The notes under the pieces were generated by a model. The model saw only the letters and a program-made list of their open reading frames with translations. It made no database searches and had not been told where the DNA came from. A program made the translations under genes and the position numbers. Below are positions 28,190-37,378 of a stretch of 64,000 bases of DNA, in pieces (the stretch's first letter is position 1; every line of letters begins with the position of its first letter). The stretch is taken from assembly GCA_905215345.1 (NCBI GenBank), contig CAJMPR010000001.1, positions 248,001 to 312,000 on the forward strand, written 5' to 3'. The stretch is from an uncultured bacterium (GTDB lineage Bacteria; Bacteroidota; Bacteroidia; Bacteroidales; Bacteroidaceae).

Positions 28190-30589
28190 TTAAGATATAC
28201 GCTTATTTTGTTTGTCGCGTACATATAAAGTCAATATCAAAGCCAAGCCGAACACTATAAATACAGCATGCAGTCCCGGCGGTGTATCACCGCTACCATA
28301 AGAGTGCAGCCCGGAAAGATAATAGTTCACCCCAAAATACGTCATCAGTACCGAGGACAGGGCAAATACGGACATCACACTAAACGCATAGTCCGAACGG
28401 AGGGAAGGAATGAAGCGGGCGTGTAGTACGAAAGCGTAGACAATCATCGTGATAAGCGCCCAAGTTTCTTTGGGGTCCCATCCCCAATAACGTCCCCAAG
28501 ACTCATTCGCCCATACGGCACCCAGAAAGATACCGGCAGTGAGCAGGTAAAGACCGATATGGAGGGAGATTTCATTGATAATCCGCAGTTCACGCACATG
28601 AGGTTGCAATAAAACGGCCTTCTTACCTGCTGCCATAAAACCCAGTGAAAGCAATCCCAGCAGAAAACTCATGCCGAAAAAGCCATAACTTGCCGTAATC
28701 ACCGCCACGTGTATCATCAGCCAGTAGGATTTCAGCACCGGCACTAAAGGCGTAATTTCAGGGTCCATAAAGTTAAGGTTAGCTACGAACAGGATGATAC
28801 CTGCAAAGAATGCAGCCAACGCCAATGTCATGGACGAACGGCGAATGAAGAGAAGTCCTGCCAAAGCCGTAGCCCACGCCACATATACCATCGACTCATA
28901 AGCATTTGCCCACGGTGCGCGTCCGGATATATACCAACGAATACCGATACTGAAGGTTTGCAGGAGGAACAGAACCACGACACCTACCGCTAACACAAGA
29001 ATACTTGTCCGAATCCAACGTCTGGACTTCAATAAAGACCACACGGAAAATAAAAGCAATAATAACCCCACGGCCATGTATCCTATGGCAGACCGGAAGA
29101 ATAAATCGGCATGGTTGTAGAATAGCTCCCACGAAACTTGTTTGTCGGTAAGCAGTCCTGCCGTGCTCCGCTTCTGTTGATATATGTGCATCATGGACAA
29201 TACTTCATCGGCTGCCGACCAATCGTTGGTTTGTAAAGCATTACAAGCTTCACTCAGATACCAAGATAATATCTTTGAAACAAATAAGGAGTCCTTGCCC
29301 GTAAACAGACTCAGGTCATCGCCCGGTGAATACCATTTTCCATTCACATCATCCGGCAGGGGAAAGAGTGCTATCATCTTACCTTGTTGCAAGGAATAAA
29401 GAATATTTACCTTTTCATCCAGTTTCAACAAATCTTTTTCTATCCGTGAGCGTTCTGCCAAAGGACGGGCATAGGCACGTTCCACGGCATCTGCTATCAC
29501 ATAACGTCCTTCTTCATCAAACAAGTCGGAAAAACGGATATATTTACCTTGCGGCAATGCCACTTCCTGCGCCAATTCTTTGTTGGACTGGCGGATAAGA
29601 GGTATATTGCACCAATAGGAGGGGTTTATCAGAAAGCCTAAAATCACCTGTTCGGAACGCAGTCCTTCGAAAGTATCGCTCCGGTAAAGTTTACGCAACA
29701 GTTTGGATGTATAAGTATTGACAGGCTCTATACGCCCCGTAGGACATTGTATCTGCATATGTCCCCATTTCTCCGACTGCTCTACCGGAATCGTATTCTT
29801 TTGTAACTGATTGGAAGCAAATTCTTGTGCTGCCAGGCAAGAAGGCAAACAGCAAAACAGCAGTACGGGAACAGCCTTTTTCAACTGTCCGGTCAATCGG
29901 CGGAAATGGGATTTGGAATCTGCCAAGATTAGCAGCATACCAGCCAGAAGCAGGATATATCCCACATACGTAATACCTGTACCCCATCCATCATGGTTTA
30001 CGGATAGAATGGTTCCCCGCTCATCGGTATCATAAGATGACTGATAAAGCCTGTATCCTTGCTCGTGAACCACCTTATTCATATAGATATGTTCGGTGCG
30101 TGTTTCAGTGCCTGAAGTAATGGTCAGGAAACTCTCAAAAGAAGACGGACTATGAGAACCGGGATAACGCACCAGCTTAAAATCGTCCAAACGAAGAGAG
30201 AAAGGCAATTCGCGTGTTCCATCCGTCAAATGTAACTGAGAAGTCGTTTCACCTTCCCTGATATGTACCATTCCCTCAAAGCCAAACACGTTAGTAACCA
30301 ATGCTCCCGCCAGAATTACAATAAACGCAACATGGAGCAACCATACCCCATATTTACGTTGCTTCCAAAGCTTCATGCGGATACCCATCGCGATAAACTG
30401 ACCTATCATCAGCAATTGAAACAGATAAAAAAGGGGCTGGTTATAAATCAGTTTCCGGGCAACGGAAGTACCCTGGCCTTTCTCTATGAAAGTTGCCGCA
30501 GCCAAGGCGACAGCGTATATCACCAACAGTATTAAAGTAAAACGTCCGGATACAAATATATTCTTTACAGAGGAAAAGTATTTATTCAT
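28190..30589 (-). CDS. Fused ResB-CcsA cytochrome c assembly protein (system II)
   Basis: The 799-residue membrane protein begins with ResB-like spans and a periplasmic region (about 1-240). A long periplasmic stretch follows, then a CcsA domain (about 490-799) with many membrane spans. The haem-handling tryptophan-rich motif WGRYWGWDPKETW and flanking histidines (in HVAVITASYG and SGLHSYG) are present. The system carries haem across the membrane and joins it to CxxCH motifs of exported proteins. Two such proteins are encoded in this region (31546-35532 and 41248-43041), so it may serve them. It lies beyond a terminator and may be separately transcribed. Confidence 0.9.
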   Translation of the reverse strand: MNKYFSSVKNIFVSGRFTLILLVIYAVALAAATFIEKGQGTSVARKLIYNQPLFYLFQLLMIGQFIAMGIRMKLWKQRKYGVWLLHVAFIVILAGALVTNVFGFEGMVHIREGETTSQLHLTDGTRELPFSLRLDDFKLVRYPGSHSPSSFESFLTITSGTETRTEHIYMNKVVHEQGYRLYQSSYDTDERGTILSVNHDGWGTGITYVGYILLLAGMLLILADSKSHFRRLTGQLKKAVPVLLFCCLPSCLAAQEFASNQLQKNTIPVEQSEKWGHMQIQCPTGRIEPVNTYTSKLLRKLYRSDTFEGLRSEQVILGFLINPSYWCNIPLIRQSNKELAQEVALPQGKYIRFSDLFDEEGRYVIADAVERAYARPLAERSRIEKDLLKLDEKVNILYSLQQGKMIALFPLPDDVNGKWYSPGDDLSLFTGKDSLFVSKILSWYLSEACNALQTNDWSAADEVLSMMHIYQQKRSTAGLLTDKQVSWELFYNHADLFFRSAIGYMAVGLLLLLFSVWSLLKSRRWIRTSILVLAVGVVVLFLLQTFSIGIRWYISGRAPWANAYESMVYVAWATALAGLLFIRRSSMTLALAAFFAGIILFVANLNFMDPEITPLVPVLKSYWLMIHVAVITASYGFFGMSFLLGLLSLGFMAAGKKAVLLQPHVRELRIINEISLHIGLYLLTAGIFLGAVWANESWGRYWGWDPKETWALITMIVYAFVLHARFIPSLRSDYAFSVMSVFALSSVLMTYFGVNYYLSGLHSYGSGDTPPGLHAVFIVFGLALILTLYVRDKQNKRIS

Positions 30590-30718
30590 AAGCTTTTTTT
30601 ATTTTAGTAGACAAGGAAAGCAGATGACGAGTTGACAAGGGAAATAGTTTCATAACAGAAAAATTTTCACTTAATTAGCAGTTCTATCCTTCTTGTCCGC
30701 TTGTTAACTAAAACCTTG

Positions 30719-31471
30719 TCAACTGAAAAGTTTCAATGTACGCAGCAACTCCGTCAACGCGTCCGGCGTCAACTGCTGGGCTGAGTCCGATAAAGCCTTT
30801 TGCGGGCAACAATGAGACTCAATAAACAGTCCATCCGCTTGCAAAGATAGGGCTTTCTTGCAAACCGATACTAATAATTCTCTTTTTCCCGCAATATGGC
30901 TTGGATCACAATAGAAAGGCAATTCGGGAAAACAGGTATGAAACTTCTCCGCCAGTTCCCAAAGGGGAGCATTGCGATAAGGAGCATTATCCGTTGTACA
31001 AAACCCGCGATGAATGATACGAATATCTTGCACGCCGGCTTGTTGAAGCCGTTCAACCGCCCCAATCCATAGCTCCACATCAGGACACACGGGATTCTTT
31101 ACCCACACCGGAATATCGCAACCTCGCAACGCCTCAGCCAACTCGTGCATCATAAAAGGGTTTACAGTGGTACGTGCCCCGATCCAAACCATATCCAGTC
31201 CCGCTTTCATCACAGCCTCCACATGCGAGGGCAATGCCACTTCGGTCATGACTTTCAGTCCCAACTCCCGCTGTATCTCGTTCATCCATGCCAATCCGCA
31301 CTCCCCCACTCCCTCAAACGTACCGCAACGGGAACGGGGTTTCCACAAACCGGCACGTAAAGTCGTGACTCCGGCATTCTTTAACCCCTTAGCCGTCTCC
31401 ATCATCTGTTCACGACTTTCGGCGCTGCACGGACCGGCAACCAAACCTATCTTAATCTGCTCTTTATCCAT
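30719..31471 (-). CDS. DAHP synthase-like enzyme without chorismate mutase domain
   Basis: The 250-residue protein matches the type I-beta DAHP synthase / KDO8P synthase family. It has GPCSAES near the N-terminus, KPRSRCGTFEGVG, WIGARTT, WVKNP, IHRGF, CDPSHIAGKREL and IESHC in the correct order. Such enzymes join phosphoenolpyruvate to erythrose 4-phosphate at the start of the shikimate pathway. As I recall, the usual Bacteroides version is longer and carries a C-terminal chorismate mutase domain, which is absent here. It may be a specialised paralogue, perhaps with another aldose phosphate as substrate. It lies between a terminator and the cytochrome-assembly gene, so a link to the 31.5-43 kb genes is plausible but not proven. 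Confidence 0.8.
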   Translation of the reverse strand: MDKEQIKIGLVAGPCSAESREQMMETAKGLKNAGVTTLRAGLWKPRSRCGTFEGVGECGLAWMNEIQRELGLKVMTEVALPSHVEAVMKAGLDMVWIGARTTVNPFMMHELAEALRGCDIPVWVKNPVCPDVELWIGAVERLQQAGVQDIRIIHRGFCTTDNAPYRNAPLWELAEKFHTCFPELPFYCDPSHIAGKRELLVSVCKKALSLQADGLFIESHCCPQKALSDSAQQLTPDALTELLRTLKLFS

Positions 31472-31478
31472 ATTAATT

Positions 31479-31531
31479 AAAAAAAAGAAACCGGCGCACG
31501 TCCCTTTTATCTAGGATACAAGCGCCGGTTT
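31479..31531 (-). terminator. Terminator after the 1,328-residue protein gene
   Basis: A G/C-rich 10-bp stem (31488-31497 with 31522-31531) is followed on the minus strand by C and then eight U (31486 to 31479). It is a strong intrinsic terminator, 15 bases after the stop codon and just before the DAHP synthase-like start codon. Confidence 0.8.
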
Positions 31532-31545
31532 TTATCAGTCATTCA

Positions 31546-34500
31546 TTAGTCTTCTATAATAACCCGGAAACCGACGTTATACACCTTCTGCCATGGCAAA
31601 TAAGCTCTACGATAATATGACGTAGAAGTTTTGGGATGGTCGTTCCACGAACCGCCGCGTACTACTTTCTCGGTACCGCTTCCCTGCGCCTTCTCATTGT
31701 ATGGATAAGGCAGATAATCAGAACGTGTCCATTCCGAAACATTACCTTGCATGTCGCACAAGCCGAACGGGTTGGCCTGATAACCTCCACCTTTCACCTG
31801 TAACATATTACCGTCATCCACCCCATTTTCTTTAGGCTGATAGGTATAATACTTGTACCAAGGTTCATTCGGGTTCATGGGTTGCGGGTCTACACCACGA
31901 ACAGCCATCAAGTTCAGATGCTTGTCCGCCATGTTCTCAAACTTACCAAAGTCCGTATTCAGGGAACCATACCAGAAGGCATCATCGCTACCGGCACGGC
32001 AAGCCCATTCCCACTGTACCTCGGTAGGCAAGGTGATATTCTTACCGGTCTTCTCGCTCAACTTCCGGCAGAACTGCATAGCCTCTTCCCAACTGACACG
32101 GATAGCCGGTTGTTCCGGTTTGTTGGCAGGATATCCTTGATGTACATGGTCTTTCCACAACTGACGGTCGAAACGGCTGTCGTGTTCGGGGAAGATAGTG
32201 CGGAACTGTTCGTTGCTAACCTCTATCTCGCCCATCCAGAAACCTTTTTTCACTACTTGTTTGTTGGCGGGTGAATAATCTGAATGTCCACGATTGCTAC
32301 CCATTACGAAAGAACCTGCGGGAACATATACAAAGTTCATCTGAATGCCCGGTGCCAATTCGATACTCATCTTAGATTTACCTTCTTTGGCAATCATAGC
32401 CTGAGCGGCAGTTTTGTCAAAAGGCCAGCCTTTCACTTTTACCTCTTTGTCCTTATACTCTTTCTTCTCCGGTTTTACGGGAGCAGGCTTTTCCTGTCCA
32501 TCCAGATACTGCGCATACGAACGGATTTCCGCCTGCCAGTCCACACCGGAACCTGCATACTTCTCAGTCAGTTCCGTACGGCGGCTGATTTGTTCCACAC
32601 CTTTAAAGACATTGGCTTTGAACTTGCCATGATAGGGAGCATTGAAATCAATCCAGTTGTACAAAGTCTTCCATTCCTTGTCTGTCAGTTCTACCCCGTG
32701 ATGTCCGGTCTTCAAAATCTTAATCAACGGGCTTACCGATGCGTGATATTCATAAGGATTCAATACTTCAATTTCAGCTTCCGGTCCCTGACGGTAAACA
32801 TAAGGATGAAGATTCAGATAACTTTCACCAAATCCTGAGAACTCGTCGATACGACCGCCGGTAAAGTCAGCCAACTTATTGGAGCCATCGTGACAGGCAA
32901 TGCAAGCACGGTCCAGAATAGGCTGTACTTCCAAGTCAAAAGTAAAGGAACGTTGTCCGCCTTCGGGTTTAGCAATGGCATGAGGCGCTGTCTGCGAAGC
33001 TTTCACGCGCTTAGGAATAGGCAACTGATTCTGGTCTTCGTGGCAGCCTACACAAGAAACGGTTTCACCCGGCATACCGGTCAACCAGCTACGCATCCAT
33101 TGAACGGCACGTCCTTCGGAGTCTAACGGTTGCAGAGAAATCGGAGTATTGGCAGGAATCGTAAAGATAGCAGAGCCATCTTCCTCCACCGGCACCGTGC
33201 CCAGCAGACGCTTGATGTCCCAACCGCTCTGAATGCCCTGTGCCCAATGGTCGGACGGAGTTTTATTATAAGCATATTCGTAAGCTAATACACGGAAAGA
33301 TTTCACAGTACCGCGAGGTACGCCTTTCAAGCCTTCACCTTCATAAATGTCCTGAATAAATACGGTAGCTTCTTTACTTGCCGGATTAATCTTATCGGGA
33401 ATTACCGGAGGAACCGGAGTCTTCTTCACCGGTATCGGACAAATCAAACCTTCACCTTCAAATTCGGCAATCAACGTCAAGTTATCGTATATGTCAACCA
33501 GATAGATGCCCCAAAGTGAGTTTTCATCTAATTTAGCAGTAACGAGGAAGTATTTATCCGTCAAAGGATAAGGTTTAATAAACTGAGGCCATACACCGTC
33601 CACCAAACGGTCTTTTACAATCGGCTCAATCTTACGGTCACGGAAAGGCAACTCCTGCACCATTCCCTTTTCGGCTTTACGGCTCTTAGAAGGGTCGTAA
33701 ATCATCATCCTACCGGAACGGGTAACTCCATGGTGACCGGAAACAATACCCACAAATTGAGAAGCATGTCCCGGTAACGGTTTTGCATCAAACGTACTAT
33801 TCGGGAAGTAGGAACCGCTACCATACAGAGACTTCTGTTCCGTACCGTCCGGATTCATATGCATTACAAATCGGGAGAAATAGTGCGTCAAATCCGTATA
33901 TTCCCAACGGGTATACATTACACGCCCATTATGCATCACTGTAGGAGCCCAGTTAGCGTCCTGGTCAAAAGTAAGACGACGCAATGAACCGTCCTTGGGA
34001 TCATAAAGGCACATATTGCCGACTTCGTCATTACCATTCACACAAGGCACGCCATTATATCCGATGTTGGACACAGCGATAATCTTACCGGAGGGCAGAT
34101 AAGTAGCGTCAAAGAATTCCAAATCCTTTTCCGGAGATTCAATCAACTTCTTTAATCCCGTACCGTCCAGTTTCACTTCAAATACCTGCCAACGCTTATC
34201 GGTATCTACCATGGAGAACATCACTCTCTCGGCATCCCAATGCAATTTCAGGTCGGGAACCGACGAACCGTTAGTCGGCTTAAAGATAGTGCGGGTCTTT
34301 ATACCACCGCGAAGGTTGGATAACTCTGCAATCTCAGCATTGAAACCGCTACGGGAAGCAGAAGTCTGATTAGACCAGTTATTGTTCTGCGTGCCCAAAG
34401 CGCGAGGATTAACCTGACGGGCAGACGTACCTATCTTGTAACGACCTACAATAATCTTATCAATATCGAGTGCCGGATTTGCCAGAAGGATTTCCCGTTT

Positions 34501-35532
34501 CAGGTTCAAGGCATTCTTCGCATCCTGTATTGCCGCGGCATCATTCTTATAAATACCTGCGAAACCTTTTCCGGTCAACTGTTTCAGTTGCGCCAGTTTA
34601 GCCTGGTTGGTATTCTTATCGTAACCGGCTTCTTTCGCCATATCATTATAAGCCTCATCAATGGCACGCATATTAATCCAACTCAAGGACTCTTGTAACT
34701 GGTAAACCGCCATAGCATCCTGCGCTAAATTCAGATAACCTGTTACCTGCGCATCCAATGAAGGTTTAGATGCTATTTGTGCGATCTGTGCATTAAAGTA
34801 AGACTTATCTTTCAGTAAGGTCACTACTGAGCTTGCAATATGTTTCTCGATGGAAGCATCATACGTTGTTACCAAGGCTTTCATGTCGCTACCTGCAAAA
34901 GGCAGGAACAAAGTAGCTTCCGTCGGATATTTTTTCACAATGGCGGAAGCCGCTTCCGCTCCGGTGATTCCCTGTAAACGGAAAATAACCGTACCCGATG
35001 AAGAACGGTTTTCCAAACCGATTTCCGCTTCGAAGCGAGTATACCTCTTATTCAAGGGAACTACAATCTGCGCATTGGCATTCGCCAAGATAGTACGCTT
35101 GTATTGTTTACCTTTCATGATAACGGTTTCTCCCTTGGCATTTCCGTCGAAACGTATATTTCCGGTTTTCTTAAATGAGCCTTTCAAGTCATTCAACCAT
35201 ACGGAAGAACCATCGGCAGCTATCAGTCTGGCATTCGCCCATACCGCTTGGTCGTCATTGGTTCCGTCTACCGTTCCCCATGTATAGAGCACCATTTCAT
35301 CCAATCCGGATACATCGGCCGAGAATGTTTGCGCTGCCGTCTTCGCCTTTATGACTTTAGATGCAACCGGCAGACAAGTTTTCTGCATTTCAGCATTCGC
35401 TTGATTCTTAGCCGCAGCAATGCTCTCCGCCCACGTGGCAGGCGTATTCACCTTTACTTTAGCCTTGCGCTGCGCCATTCCCGGGAGCGTTAAAGCAATG
35501 CATACAGACATTACTATCAGTTTCTTATTCAT
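31546..35532 (-). CDS. Secreted multidomain c-type haem protein with propeller and formylglycine-enzyme-like domain
   Basis: The 1,328-residue product has a signal peptide (ending GMAQ). An NPCBM-like beta-sandwich (about 70-210) and a helical region come first. A propeller (about 400-750) follows that resembles the hydrazine synthase alpha-subunit type, with strands such as MCLYDPKDGSLRRLTFDQD. Two CxxCH haem-binding motifs come next (CVGCH near 826, CIACH near 876). A C-terminal SUMF1/formylglycine-generating-enzyme-like domain (about 1085-1328) has GSFVMGSNRG, WEWACRAG and VVRGGSWND. No sulfatase is nearby, so sulfatase activation is unlikely. The haem motifs suggest electron transfer in the periplasm. 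The function is not known to me. Confidence 0.75.
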   Translation of the reverse strand: MNKKLIVMSVCIALTLPGMAQRKAKVKVNTPATWAESIAAAKNQANAEMQKTCLPVASKVIKAKTAAQTFSADVSGLDEMVLYTWGTVDGTNDDQAVWANARLIAADGSSVWLNDLKGSFKKTGNIRFDGNAKGETVIMKGKQYKRTILANANAQIVVPLNKRYTRFEAEIGLENRSSSGTVIFRLQGITGAEAASAIVKKYPTEATLFLPFAGSDMKALVTTYDASIEKHIASSVVTLLKDKSYFNAQIAQIASKPSLDAQVTGYLNLAQDAMAVYQLQESLSWINMRAIDEAYNDMAKEAGYDKNTNQAKLAQLKQLTGKGFAGIYKNDAAAIQDAKNALNLKREILLANPALDIDKIIVGRYKIGTSARQVNPRALGTQNNNWSNQTSASRSGFNAEIAELSNLRGGIKTRTIFKPTNGSSVPDLKLHWDAERVMFSMVDTDKRWQVFEVKLDGTGLKKLIESPEKDLEFFDATYLPSGKIIAVSNIGYNGVPCVNGNDEVGNMCLYDPKDGSLRRLTFDQDANWAPTVMHNGRVMYTRWEYTDLTHYFSRFVMHMNPDGTEQKSLYGSGSYFPNSTFDAKPLPGHASQFVGIVSGHHGVTRSGRMMIYDPSKSRKAEKGMVQELPFRDRKIEPIVKDRLVDGVWPQFIKPYPLTDKYFLVTAKLDENSLWGIYLVDIYDNLTLIAEFEGEGLICPIPVKKTPVPPVIPDKINPASKEATVFIQDIYEGEGLKGVPRGTVKSFRVLAYEYAYNKTPSDHWAQGIQSGWDIKRLLGTVPVEEDGSAIFTIPANTPISLQPLDSEGRAVQWMRSWLTGMPGETVSCVGCHEDQNQLPIPKRVKASQTAPHAIAKPEGGQRSFTFDLEVQPILDRACIACHDGSNKLADFTGGRIDEFSGFGESYLNLHPYVYRQGPEAEIEVLNPYEYHASVSPLIKILKTGHHGVELTDKEWKTLYNWIDFNAPYHGKFKANVFKGVEQISRRTELTEKYAGSGVDWQAEIRSYAQYLDGQEKPAPVKPEKKEYKDKEVKVKGWPFDKTAAQAMIAKEGKSKMSIELAPGIQMNFVYVPAGSFVMGSNRGHSDYSPANKQVVKKGFWMGEIEVSNEQFRTIFPEHDSRFDRQLWKDHVHQGYPANKPEQPAIRVSWEEAMQFCRKLSEKTGKNITLPTEVQWEWACRAGSDDAFWYGSLNTDFGKFENMADKHLNLMAVRGVDPQPMNPNEPWYKYYTYQPKENGVDDGNMLQVKGGGYQANPFGLCDMQGNVSEWTRSDYLPYPYNEKAQGSGTEKVVRGGSWNDHPKTSTSYYRRAYLPWQKVYNVGFRVIIED

Positions 35533-35556
35533 AATACTTTGTTTAAAGTTAATTTT

Positions 35557-36456
35557 CTATTTCAAGTCAGGCAAGCGGAAATCTTCCAAATAATAAGCTG
35601 CCGAAACCTTATCTATGTTCTGCTTGTCATTCAAGGTCCACACCACCTTGCCATCTTTATTTATTTCGATCAATTGCGGTTCGTCTACCACACTGCCTTT
35701 GGTGTGTCCGCCCCAATTACAGATTAGCAGATTCTTATTTTTCAGTTCCAGTACTTGAGCTACAAACCAAAGCGAAGCACCTTCCAGGTCATCGCTTGTT
35801 ATTCTTTTCAATTCCTTACCGGTTTTACGGTCTATTATCAGGTAATAGTGTTTATCACCACAGGGTAACAATAAGTTACCGTCTGATAACTCTAATGAAG
35901 AAAAAGCACCTCCATCTATCTGATGTTCAGCTATCAGCTTTCCCCTCCGGCTTATTTCCATAATCTTTTGTTTGGCCATTACCGGTACCAGATAGTTCTT
36001 ATTTCTAAGTTGGAATATCTGTCTAAACTGGCTGTGAGGCTTCTCTACCTCCAGGTCAAAAGTAACTTTATTAACTTCCTTACCTTTCTTATCCAATTCA
36101 ATAAATTGGGCGGGATTTCCACAGATACCCAGCAAAACACCTCCGTTACGCAACAGAGTAGCAGATTGCAGTTCTGCTTTATCGGGTGCGGGATAGTCCC
36201 ATACCACCTGATGCTCCCACGTCACTACTTTAGCTCCTTTTTTGTATGAATACAGTATGTTTCCCTCTTTTGTCAGAGCCACTGTATTGCACTCTTCCCC
36301 CTTTTCCAGGGCATGTTGCCATTCTACTTTCCCCGTCTGTTTGTCAACGAGCATAATAGAGGGATTTCCGGAACCGGCGACCAGAATCTTATCTTGTGCC
36401 GCTACCCGGAAACCACCTGTAAGAACGGCTATGACTATCAGTAAAAGTCTCATCAT
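35557..36456 (-). CDS. Secreted single-domain beta-propeller protein
   Basis: The 299-residue protein has a signal peptide ending VAAQ followed by a propeller of about six to seven blades. Repeated motifs include LVAGSGNPSIMLVDKQTG, LLRNGGVLLG, LRNKNYLVP, LSDGNLLLP and LKNKNLLICNWGGH. It resembles PQQ- or arylsulfotransferase-like propellers but shows no clear cofactor-binding signature. It is a relative of the C-terminal domain of the GH105 fusion at 20309-22321: both carry an NGxxL strand pattern and a late NWxGH motif. It lies 24 bases upstream of the large haem protein and is probably co-transcribed with it. It may bind a ligand or a partner protein. Confidence 0.7.
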   Translation of the reverse strand: MMRLLLIVIAVLTGGFRVAAQDKILVAGSGNPSIMLVDKQTGKVEWQHALEKGEECNTVALTKEGNILYSYKKGAKVVTWEHQVVWDYPAPDKAELQSATLLRNGGVLLGICGNPAQFIELDKKGKEVNKVTFDLEVEKPHSQFRQIFQLRNKNYLVPVMAKQKIMEISRRGKLIAEHQIDGGAFSSLELSDGNLLLPCGDKHYYLIIDRKTGKELKRITSDDLEGASLWFVAQVLELKNKNLLICNWGGHTKGSVVDEPQLIEINKDGKVVWTLNDKQNIDKVSAAYYLEDFRLPDLK

Positions 36457-36477
36457 TCTTTTTAAAAGTAATCGTCG

Positions 36478-37353
36478 TTACTTATTCTTTAGTTCATTGA
36501 ACAGTTCAAGCGCTTGTTCCGGCTTCATATTATCATGTACCACCGCACTTACTGCCTGTATCATAGCTGCCGGAGCTTCTGACTGGAAAACATTACGTCC
36601 CATATCTACCCCTGCCGCACCATCATTAATGGCGTTGTAGCAAAGTTCCAATGCTTCCAGTTCCGGCAATTTCTTACCACCGGCAATCACTACCGGCACC
36701 GGACAAGCGGCTGCCACTTTATCAAAACCATCGCAATAGTAAGTCTTCACGATGTTAGCGCCATTCTCGGCAGCAATACGTGAAGCCAAACCGAAGTAGC
36801 GTGCATCGCGTGCCATATCCTTACCTACGGCAGTTACTCCCATTACCGGAATACCGTAACGTGTACCTTTATCCACGGCTTTATACAGGTTAGCCACCGT
36901 AGTAGCTTCATGCTCGGCATCACCGATAGACAGCATAATTGCCATTGCCGATACATTCATACGAATGGCATCTTCCACGTCAATCAGTACATTATCATTC
37001 AATGAAGTCAGAATAGAAGTGCCTGCATCTGAACGAAGACAAATCGGTTTATTGGTGGTAGGCGGTATCACCGAACGAAGGATACCACGTGTACACATCA
37101 AACAGTCTGCATATTCTATCAACGGGACAATATTCAGGTCGATACGTTCCAAGCCGGAAGTCGGCCCCATGATAAAACCATGATCACAAGCCAACATCAC
37201 CGTCTTACCGGTTTTCGGATTGAAAATGCGGGATAAACGGTCTTTCATTCCCCAGGGAAGGTTTTCCGCTCCTTTTACATGAAAGCTCTGGTCGGCGGAA
37301 GCAACTCCCAAACCAAAATTAGAGCCTTCTCTCAAATCATCTAAATCTGCCAT
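36478..37353 (-). CDS. LsrF-type class I aldolase/thiolase
   Basis: The 291-residue protein matches E. coli LsrF in length and in many segments, including SRIFNPKTGKTVMLA, DHGF, GPTSGLERID, MCTRGILRSV, VIAGGKKLPE and GVDMGRN. The Schiff-base lysine falls at position 203 (IVKTYY), as I recall for LsrF. LsrF transfers an acetyl group from a phosphorylated five-carbon diketone in autoinducer-2 breakdown; relatives cleave or condense other phosphoketoses. There is no lsrK, lsrG or transporter here. Instead it follows DhaK- and DhaL-type kinase genes, suggesting that they make its phosphorylated substrate. The substrate is therefore inferred to be a small phosphoketose, not necessarily autoinducer-2. 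Confidence 0.85.
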   Translation of the reverse strand: MADLDDLREGSNFGLGVASADQSFHVKGAENLPWGMKDRLSRIFNPKTGKTVMLACDHGFIMGPTSGLERIDLNIVPLIEYADCLMCTRGILRSVIPPTTNKPICLRSDAGTSILTSLNDNVLIDVEDAIRMNVSAMAIMLSIGDAEHEATTVANLYKAVDKGTRYGIPVMGVTAVGKDMARDARYFGLASRIAAENGANIVKTYYCDGFDKVAAACPVPVVIAGGKKLPELEALELCYNAINDGAAGVDMGRNVFQSEAPAAMIQAVSAVVHDNMKPEQALELFNELKNK

Positions 37354-37378
37354 ATTCTATTTTATATCTAAATTGAAT

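Noticed and set aside
31546..35532. Hydrazine or anammox metabolism, or sulfatase maturation
   Set aside because: The propeller only resembles the hydrazine synthase alpha fold and no other anammox gene is present. No sulfatase occurs for the SUMF1-like domain to activate.
36478..37353. Autoinducer-2 (lsr) operon
   Set aside because: Only the LsrF-type protein is present. LsrK, LsrG, LsrR and the transporter are missing, and the kinase is of the DhaK type.
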